Shown one piece after another: positions 6,290 to 12,044 of a stretch of DNA of 12,044 bases; the stretch's first letter is position 1; each line of letters starts with the position of its first letter. The translations under genes and the position numbers were made by a program. Under the pieces are notes generated by a model. It made no database searches and was not told where the DNA came from. It worked only from the letters and a program-made list of their open reading frames with translations. Location of the stretch: the NCBI GenBank assembly GCA_016787105.1, contig JAEUVI010000363.1:1-12044 (forward strand), given 5' to 3'. The stretch comes from Chitinophagaceae bacterium (GTDB taxonomy: Bacteria; Bacteroidota; Bacteroidia; Chitinophagales; Chitinophagaceae).

Positions 6290-7603
6290 GTGATTGTTTA
6301 CACGAATACCATAACTCCACGTCTCCGGTTTATTTTTGATTTCGTCGGAAAAGAAATCGGGAAGGAAAATTTTTTTACACTCACATCCGATATTACAATC
6401 TATAGGGAAAGTGATAAACCGAAATTCAATTATAGTAAGGAGCGAATAAGTGAGAATGAATTTTTTCTATCACCTCACGCTATTCTTTTTGAACAAGATA
6501 TAAAACAGCAGCTGATTGCTTGTTTTGAAACAAATAACTACAGAGCTTTTTTTAAAACGAATGGAGATTTTCCGTTCGATATTTTTGCTGCTTCTTTTTA
6601 TTTGCTGAGCCGGTATGAAGAGTATCTTCCCCATCAAAAAGATATGTATGGCCGGTATGCACATGAGAACTCACTAGCATACAAAGAGAATTTTCTCAAG
6701 ATACCCCTGGTGAATGTTTGGATAAAAGATTTTAAAGAAATACTGAAAAGGAAATTTCCTTCTCCAGATAGCTATCGGAACCCTACTGGTATCGTTTTCT
6801 TTCCGACTTATGATATAGACCAGGCATATTCTTATAAACACAAACAGTTCTGGAGAAATGCAGGCGGCATTGCAAAATCGTTATTCAAATTGAGCTTTGG
6901 TGAACTGCGGGAAAGATGGGATGTAATGATGGGTAAAATCAAAGATCCATTTGATGCATATCAATGGATGGATCAACTGCACCAACGTTATTCATTAAAG
7001 CCATATTATTTTTTTATTATCGCGAAGAAAGCGGGAAAGTATGATAAGAATATTCCTCCTGGGAAAAAAGCGATGCAGGATTTAATACGGCATCATTTTT
7101 ATAAATATCCTGTAGGTATACACCCGTCCTGGCAAAGTGGTGATGATAGCCAACTGATGAAAGAAGAAAAGAAAATGCTTGAAAGCATTACGGGAAATAA
7201 GGTTGTTTCTTCGCGGCAGCATTATATACGCTTTACATTGCCAGAAACCTTCCGGTATCTTATCGACTCTGAAATCGAATTTGATTTTTCGATGGGATAT
7301 GGAAGTATTAATGGCTTCCGGGCTTCTGTTGCTTCTGCTTTTTACTGGTTTGACCTGGAAAAAAATGAACAGACAAAGCTATTATTGTACCCATTCTGCT
7401 ACATGGATGCCAATAGTTATTTTGAACAACATTTTTCTCCGCAACAGGCGTATGATGAAATGATGTATTATTATAATACTGTAAAAGCTGTGAATGGGAT
7501 AATGATTTCTATCTGGCACAATTCATTTTTAGGAACAGATAAAAAATATGCAGGCTGGAAAGAAGCATATGAAAAATTTATATCGAGGATTGCTTCTGCT
7601 TAA
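6290..7603 (+). CDS. DUF7033-type polysaccharide deacetylase family protein
   Basis: About 437 residues, without signal peptide. The open frame extends upstream to an ATG at 6185 inside lutB, but those residues overlap LutB coding sequence and look unlike the family. A GTG at 6290 gives MIVYTNTITPRLRF, the usual start for this Bacteroidota family, 13 bases after the lutB stop. AGGAG at 6268-6272 is a possible but distant ribosome site. The N-terminal half contains SFYLLSRYEEYLPH, typical of DUF7033. The second half is a NodB-like fold: TYDID (D175, D177) in place of the canonical TFDDG, and GIHPSW (H278) in place of the HSxxHP metal site. Later conserved pieces are FDFSMGYGSINGFRAS and SIWHNSFLG. 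It probably acts on a cell-surface or peptidoglycan sugar, but substrate and activity are unknown. It is the last gene of the DUF3109-lutB unit. Confidence 0.85.
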   Translation: MIVYTNTITPRLRFIFDFVGKEIGKENFFTLTSDITIYRESDKPKFNYSKERISENEFFLSPHAILFEQDIKQQLIACFETNNYRAFFKTNGDFPFDIFAASFYLLSRYEEYLPHQKDMYGRYAHENSLAYKENFLKIPLVNVWIKDFKEILKRKFPSPDSYRNPTGIVFFPTYDIDQAYSYKHKQFWRNAGGIAKSLFKLSFGELRERWDVMMGKIKDPFDAYQWMDQLHQRYSLKPYYFFIIAKKAGKYDKNIPPGKKAMQDLIRHHFYKYPVGIHPSWQSGDDSQLMKEEKKMLESITGNKVVSSRQHYIRFTLPETFRYLIDSEIEFDFSMGYGSINGFRASVASAFYWFDLEKNEQTKLLLYPFCYMDANSYFEQHFSPQQAYDEMMYYYNTVKAVNGIMISIWHNSFLGTDKKYAGWKEAYEKFISRIASA

Positions 7604-8604
7604 ACACCTTCTGTTTCAGGTTGCGCAGGTGATGGTGTTTTATATGCTTTGTTTACAAGATACACACCGCCTAATGCTATCAATCCGCCAATTGCAATAA
7701 ATATCGTCAATTTTTCACCGAAGATTATCCAGCCAAGGATCATGGCTACTATTGGATTGATATAAGCATAAATAGATGTCTGCTCTGTAGATAAATGTTG
7801 TAATGCATATAAATAAGCAATAAATGAAATAACAGATCCGAATACAACGAGGTAAGCAATAGCAAGCCATGATTGCCATGTTATAGCTGCTACAGGAATG
7901 GTATTGCCGGTGGCAGCCGAAATAACAAGCAGTGAAGTGCCCGATGTTACCATCTGAAGCCCTAAACTGAAATATGGGTTAAACTGTTCGGCTTTTTTCT
8001 TGGTATAGGTAGTACCAAGCGCCCATGACCAGGTAGCAATAAGCGATAAGAAAATACCGAAACGGAAACTACTATTTCCAAAATCAGCAAGGTGTTCATA
8101 GAAAATAATACAAACACCACTGAACCCAATCAACAAACCGATAACTGCTTTTGAAGGCGGTTTAGATTTTGAACCGAGTAAGCTGATAACAACCAGCCAT
8201 AAGGGAAATATAGCACCGATTATTGCAGCAAGTCCTGCAGAAATATATTTTACTCCCCAGGTAGTAAGCCCGTTACTAAGCAGAAAATTTAAATAACCCA
8301 GTATAATGATTGTTTGCCATTGTTTGCGGTTGGGCCATTTTTCACCGCGAATGAGAAAGAAGACAACATAGCACAAACCACCGAGAAACTGTCGTATGCC
8401 TGCTAATTGCAGTGGCGGCATATATAGAATACCTTGTTTCGAAGCAATCCATGTAGTGCCCCAGAAAAAACAGACTAGGGCTAAACAAAAAATGGCTTTC
8501 GCTTTGCTACCTTTTTTGTGAATAGTTAACGGGTTGAGTACGGATAATTGTTTGATAGAATCACCCGTCTGGGCTAAGGTTTTATTTATATCAAAAATTG
8601 ACAT
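7600..8604 (-). CDS. EamA/DMT-superfamily metabolite exporter
   Basis: A 334-residue protein with about ten membrane segments in two EamA repeats, roughly residues 36-165 and 178-318. Typical pieces are FFWGTTWIASKQGI near helix 1, a GFSGVCIIFYE helix, GTTYTKK in the second repeat, and IYAYINPIVAMILGWIIFGE near the end. It belongs to the drug/metabolite transporter superfamily (RhaT/YdcZ-like); members export amino acids or other small metabolites, and the substrate cannot be assigned. The ATG at 8604 is firmly fixed: TGA lies immediately upstream in frame, and no other ATG, GTG or TTG occurs before helix 1. It therefore has a real hydrophilic N-terminal extension of about 35 residues. It lies 91 bases after purH with no clear promoter box between, so cotranscription with purH is possible. 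Its stop overlaps that of the convergent deacetylase gene by 4 bases. Confidence 0.9.
   Translation of the reverse strand: MSIFDINKTLAQTGDSIKQLSVLNPLTIHKKGSKAKAIFCLALVCFFWGTTWIASKQGILYMPPLQLAGIRQFLGGLCYVVFFLIRGEKWPNRKQWQTIIILGYLNFLLSNGLTTWGVKYISAGLAAIIGAIFPLWLVVISLLGSKSKPPSKAVIGLLIGFSGVCIIFYEHLADFGNSSFRFGIFLSLIATWSWALGTTYTKKKAEQFNPYFSLGLQMVTSGTSLLVISAATGNTIPVAAITWQSWLAIAYLVVFGSVISFIAYLYALQHLSTEQTSIYAYINPIVAMILGWIIFGEKLTIFIAIGGLIALGGVYLVNKAYKTPSPAQPETEGV
7602..7640 (+). terminator. Possible bidirectional hairpin at the convergent gene junction
   Basis: AAACACC (7602-7608) is an exact inverted repeat of GGTGTTT (7634-7640), with 25 bases between and a short TAT-rich tail. It overlaps the stop codons of both convergent genes and lies inside the exporter's 3' coding end. 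There is no other space for a terminator here. The long loop and short U-tract make this a weak candidate. Confidence 0.3.
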
Positions 8605-8695
8605 TCAAATCCGATCTTCTTGGTAACGTCAGTTATGTAAAAACCAATTTCCAATTTCTTCATTAATCCCCTCGATCCAATAAATCTTAGTTCTA

Positions 8696-10219
8696 CTAAT
8701 GTTTAAAATGCCTCATCCCCGTTATCACCATCGCCAGTTTATTTTCCACGCAATATTCAATTGAATCCTTATCGCGTACGGAGCCACCCGGTTGAATGAA
8801 TGCAGTAATGCCTGCTTCATGTCCCATTTTCACACAATCATTGAACGGAAAGAATGCATCACTTGCCAATACCGCATCTTTGAGATCAAAATTAAATTGC
8901 CTTGCTTTTTCAACAGCCTGGCGAAGGGAATCAATACGGCTTGTTTGTCCGCAGCCTTTACCAACCAGTTGTTTATTTTTTACCAATGCAATTGCATTTG
9001 ATTTTAAATGTTTGCAAACAAGATTTGCAAATGCCAGGTTTTCTTTTTCGGCTTTGTTGCATTCCCTGCCACCTACTTCTTTCCACTCAATAAAGTTTCC
9101 TTTATCAACTCCTTGTACCAATACACCATTCAACACAGATTTATATTGCTCGCTATTGGCGGGCTGCGTTTTCAATTGCAGCAATATCCTGTTCTTTTTT
9201 GATTTCAGTATTGCAAGTGCATCCTCGTTAAAGGAAGGAGCGATTAATACTTCAAAGAAAATTTCATTGATAGCATCTGCAGTGGCTTTATCAATGGTGC
9301 CGTTGCAAACCAATACACCACCAAATGCACTTTCTGGATCGCCTGCAAGTGCGGCGTCCCAGCTTTCTTTTACAGTTGCCCGTTGCGCAATGCCACAAAC
9401 ATTGGTGTGTTTGATTATTGCAAATGTCTTATCATTCTTGTCATCAGAAAATTCTTCTATCAACTGCATAGCCGCATCTACATCAACCAGATTATTATAA
9501 GAAAGTTCTTTACCGTTTAGTTGATCGAATAGTTTATTTAAATCGCCATAAAATACGCCGGACTGATGCGGATTTTCGCCATAACGCATTGCTTTCGGGT
9601 TTGTGACAGATTCCAGGAAGTACAATGATTCGGAAGATTTGAAATATTTGGCGATAGCTACATCATAATGTGCTACTACTTCAAATGCTTTGGCCGCGAA
9701 ACTCCTTCGTTGTGCGATAGTCGTTTCACCTTTTTGTTCTTTCAGTAGTTTTTCAAGCTCAGCGTAATCTTTTTTTGCAGCCACTACCACTACATCCCGG
9801 AAATTTTTTGCCGCACCGCGGATCATAGAAGGGCCGCCAATGTCTATTTTCTCAATGATTAATTTTTCTTCGCTTGTTGATGCTACTGTTTCTTCAAACG
9901 GATAGAGATCTACAATAACAAGATCAATCTCAGGAATATTGTATTGTTTCATTTCCTGTAAATGTGTAGCGTCATCTCTTTTTCCAAGAATACCGCCAAA
10001 TACAGAAGGATGTAAAGTCTTTACCCGCCCGCCCAATATAGAAGGGTAGCTGGTAAGGTTTTCAACCGGTACTACTTTTATTCCCAGTTGCTCAATAAAC
10101 TGTTGCGTGCCACCTGTTGAATAGATAGTTATTCCGAGACTTGATAGCTCTTTTACAATATTTTCCAGCCCGTCTTTGTAAAAAACGGATATTAAAGCAG
10201 ATTGAATTTTTTTATTCAT
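8696..10219 (-). CDS. purH: Bifunctional AICAR formyltransferase / IMP cyclohydrolase
   Basis: A full-length 507-residue PurH, which catalyses the last two steps of purine synthesis: formylation of AICAR with 10-formyltetrahydrofolate, then ring closure to IMP. The N-terminal cyclohydrolase (MGS-like) domain, about residues 1-195, shows ALISVFYKDGLENI, YSTGGTQ, GGRVKTLHPSVFGGIL (K67) and DLYPFEETV. The transformylase domain (about 200-507) shows RYGENPHQ (212-219), the catalytic Lys-His pair K270-H271 in KHTNVCGIA, DPESAFGG (294-301), GCGQTSRIDS, SDAFFPFNDCV, QPGGSVRD and the C-terminal TGMRHFKH. Val273-type substitution in KHTNVCG (Pro in many bacteria) appears natural rather than damaging. 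A canonical promoter lies just upstream, within the comEC 3' end, giving a leader of about 40 bases with no riboswitch visible. The enzyme should be active. Confidence 0.98.
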   Translation of the reverse strand: MNKKIQSALISVFYKDGLENIVKELSSLGITIYSTGGTQQFIEQLGIKVVPVENLTSYPSILGGRVKTLHPSVFGGILGKRDDATHLQEMKQYNIPEIDLVIVDLYPFEETVASTSEEKLIIEKIDIGGPSMIRGAAKNFRDVVVVAAKKDYAELEKLLKEQKGETTIAQRRSFAAKAFEVVAHYDVAIAKYFKSSESLYFLESVTNPKAMRYGENPHQSGVFYGDLNKLFDQLNGKELSYNNLVDVDAAMQLIEEFSDDKNDKTFAIIKHTNVCGIAQRATVKESWDAALAGDPESAFGGVLVCNGTIDKATADAINEIFFEVLIAPSFNEDALAILKSKKNRILLQLKTQPANSEQYKSVLNGVLVQGVDKGNFIEWKEVGGRECNKAEKENLAFANLVCKHLKSNAIALVKNKQLVGKGCGQTSRIDSLRQAVEKARQFNFDLKDAVLASDAFFPFNDCVKMGHEAGITAFIQPGGSVRDKDSIEYCVENKLAMVITGMRHFKH

Positions 10220-10268
10220 AATGTTGTGAGAAGTGCCTGCTATATACAGGTCTTTTTTAAAGAAGCCG

Positions 10269-10299
10269 CAAAGGTAAGTTACCGGAGCTTCATCACAAA
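10269..10299 (-). promoter_or_regulatory. Canonical Bacteroidota promoter for purH
   Basis: On the minus strand TTTG (10299-10296) is followed by a 19-base spacer and TACCTTTG (10276-10269), an exact match to the -33/-7 promoter of this phylum's primary sigma factor. It overlaps the last codons and stop of comEC. The expected transcription start near 10263 gives a leader of about 40 bases before the purH ATG at 10219. Confidence 0.8.
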
Positions 10300-12044
10300 A
10301 GCTCCTTTTTCACTTACATCATGCCATGGAATATGTAGTGAATCGCAATCTTTTTTCCAGTATTTCGATTTCCACGCCGGTACAGAGCCATCAATTACAA
10401 CCTGGTGTAAAGAAATATTTTTTGCAAGGGTTGATATATACAATTTAGGATTACCAGAGAGTACGAGCAGGTCTATTTCGGGTTTTTCACTAGGTAAGCT
10501 TTTAAAATTTGTTTTTTCATCAAGCATCATAATTTTCTTGTCTCCACAGGATATGTATTTTCCATGATGTGAAAAATTATTATCGAATGATTCTTGAACA
10601 CGGTTTAATATTCTTGAGGGTTTTAAATGAAAGTTCCTGGCAAAATCATCCGAGTACAAACTAGCATCTCCTATAAAATGGTATTTATTTCCCTCAATAA
10701 TGTCAATCGCTTTTTTGCCAGGCACGTTATACACAATTAGTTTTTGTTGCTGTTGTGCTTGTGTAAATGAAACAGTACGTAATAAAACAAAACCCAATAA
10801 AGCGATTAGGCCTGCAATCAATCCTTTCTTTTGTTTTTCCAGCAACCAGTAACTTATAAAGGCAGTAGCAAGTAGAAGCATTAAGGTTTGAGTTAAATTG
10901 ACTTGCAATCCATCCCATAAAGAAAATGGCAAAGCCTCTACACGTTCTATCCAGGTATTCATGAACCAAATCATTCCTGAAATAATTTTGCCAGTAATAA
11001 TAGCCGCGGCAGGAATAAAAGAAATGATACAAAGTAAAATTTCCCCAAGCAATATGAGGCTGGATACAGGTACCGCAATAAAATTTGTAAGCAGGAAATA
11101 ATTGGGAAACTGGTGAAAATGAAAAACACTCAAAGGAACAGTCAGTATTTGCGCAGCAATAGTAACTGCTGTCATTTTCCAGAGAAAGTCGAGCGACTTA
11201 TTTTGTATGAAGAACCAGTTATATACCGGCTGCATAAAAATTACAATGCTCAATACTGCTGCGTAAGAAAGCTGGAACCCGACATCCCATAGCCAGAAAG
11301 GGTTGTAGCAAAGCAGCAGGAAAGCTGAAGCAGCCAAACTATTATATATTGATGCTTTCCGGTTGAGACCTTCTCCAATTACAATGCAGGTAAACATAAC
11401 TGCCGAGCGAAGGACAGATGGTTGCGCGCCGGCGAGTAAACTGAAGAGCCAAAGCCCGGCAATAATCAGTACTGGCCTTAACCATTGAATACTCTTTTTT
11501 CGCTGCAATGGCTTTAATAAATTAACAAGTAGCCAGTAAATCAACCCAAGATGTAAACCTGAAATTGCAATAATGTGAACAACACCGGTGTTGGAATAAG
11601 ACTGCACCAATGTTTTGTCCAGGTCATCTTTATAACCAATTAATAATGCTTCAGCTAGTCCTTTTTCCTTTTCGCCGGGAATATATTTGCGAAGAACGGC
11701 AAGGACATTTTTCCGGATACTATTTATAAACCGGGGTAAAAAAGACTCATTTCGCTCATCAGATACCTGGTAATCTTTATAAGTAAGATAAGCCTGGTGT
11801 GTAATTCCTTTGAAAAGGCAATACCTGTTATAGTCAAAGCTTCCGGGGTTACCTGTGCTTTTAATAGGTTGTGGCAGTTTGGTAAATGAAATTATTGAGC
11901 CCTGGCTAAGAGATGAAGGAAACGAGTCAATTGAAAAATAAAGAATCAATCTGCCCTTTTTATTGATTAGTTTCCCATTTTCAGTTATATAATTTATTTC
12001 TGCTTCTGCTTTATATGATTTCGTTTTTTGTATAGGGTTTTCAG
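10279..12044 (-). CDS. comEC: ComEC/Rec2-type DNA-uptake channel protein (5' end outside window)
   Basis: The frame is open to the right window edge, so the true start lies beyond 12044; 587 residues are visible. An apparent TTG start at 11949 is only an internal leucine, since the upstream residues continue the DUF4131 domain. That domain includes GNPGSFDYNRYC. The Competence membrane domain follows, with HIIAISGLHLGLIYWLL, GAQPSVLRSAVMF and WLWDVGFQLSYAAVLSIVI, and about eight to ten hydrophobic helices. ComEC forms the inner-membrane pore that brings single-stranded DNA into the cytoplasm in natural transformation. The C-terminal ~180 residues hold no HxHxDH motif, so the metallo-beta-lactamase nuclease domain of many ComEC proteins is absent or degenerate. 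The tail keeps the patterns IDLLVLSGN, VVIDGS and EKGAFVM. The purH promoter sits over its 3' end. Confidence 0.92.
   Translation of the reverse strand, partial: ENPIQKTKSYKAEAEINYITENGKLINKKGRLILYFSIDSFPSSLSQGSIISFTKLPQPIKSTGNPGSFDYNRYCLFKGITHQAYLTYKDYQVSDERNESFLPRFINSIRKNVLAVLRKYIPGEKEKGLAEALLIGYKDDLDKTLVQSYSNTGVVHIIAISGLHLGLIYWLLVNLLKPLQRKKSIQWLRPVLIIAGLWLFSLLAGAQPSVLRSAVMFTCIVIGEGLNRKASIYNSLAASAFLLLCYNPFWLWDVGFQLSYAAVLSIVIFMQPVYNWFFIQNKSLDFLWKMTAVTIAAQILTVPLSVFHFHQFPNYFLLTNFIAVPVSSLILLGEILLCIISFIPAAAIITGKIISGMIWFMNTWIERVEALPFSLWDGLQVNLTQTLMLLLATAFISYWLLEKQKKGLIAGLIALLGFVLLRTVSFTQAQQQQKLIVYNVPGKKAIDIIEGNKYHFIGDASLYSDDFARNFHLKPSRILNRVQESFDNNFSHHGKYISCGDKKIMMLDEKTNFKSLPSEKPEIDLLVLSGNPKLYISTLAKNISLHQVVIDGSVPAWKSKYWKKDCDSLHIPWHDVSEKGAFVMKLR

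Noticed and set aside
8796..9500. 234-residue plus-strand open frame
   Set aside because: It lies entirely antisense to purH, which is conserved over its full length; composition is Ser/Cys/Phe-rich as expected for a shadow frame.
10220..10268. Purine riboswitch or attenuator in the purH leader
   Set aside because: The leader is only about 40 bases, and the one hairpin (CCTG with CAGG) has a 4-bp stem; too short for a purine aptamer.
1..12044. Mobile element, CRISPR array, toxin-antitoxin or defence island
   Set aside because: No transposase, integrase, repeat-spacer array or paired small genes were seen; all large frames match chromosomal families.

Overview
The window looks like ordinary chromosome from a member of the Bacteroidota, most likely Chitinophagaceae or a close relative. 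Base composition is AT-rich. Four sites match the Bacteroidota -7 promoter box TANNTTTG, and most starts lack a Shine-Dalgarno sequence. The gene content is typical of the phylum: the ssb-gldE-gldD cluster, a DUF3109 cysteine-rich protein, a DUF7033-type deacetylase, and a ComEC whose C-terminus lacks the usual metallo-beta-lactamase motif. The family-level placement is inference from gene content, not from a marker-gene comparison.

Layout, left to right. A minus-strand gene for a membrane-anchored GH25 lysozyme is cut by the left edge (1-223). Divergent from it is a plus-strand gene for an OmpA-type lipoprotein (490-1362), which ends in a strong intrinsic terminator. After a 267-base AT-rich gap come ssb (1683-2120), gldE (2215-3621) and gldD (3605-4213); gldE and gldD overlap by 17 bases. 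A plus-strand unit of three closely spaced genes follows: a DUF3109 protein (4305-4895), a LutB-type iron-sulfur protein (4897-6276) and a variant polysaccharide deacetylase (6290-7603). It meets, with a 4-base overlap of stop codons, a minus-strand block read right to left: comEC (5' end outside the window), purH and an EamA-family exporter.

The genes fall into several jobs: envelope and peptidoglycan (GH25 lysozyme, OmpA lipoprotein, deacetylase), DNA handling (ssb, comEC), gliding or type IX secretion (gldE, gldD), purine synthesis (purH), and redox or lactate-type metabolism (LutB-like). I see no mobile element, CRISPR array, tRNA or rRNA, and no clear previously undescribed system. The points most worth a second look are: the DUF3109 gene, whose promoter box lies only 4 bases before its ATG and suggests a leaderless mRNA; the overlap of a promoter box with a perfect 11-bp hairpin between ssb and gldE; a canonical purH promoter inside the 3' end of comEC; a lysine in GldE where related proteins usually have glutamate; and the three-gene cassette joining two cysteine-rich proteins with a variant deacetylase.
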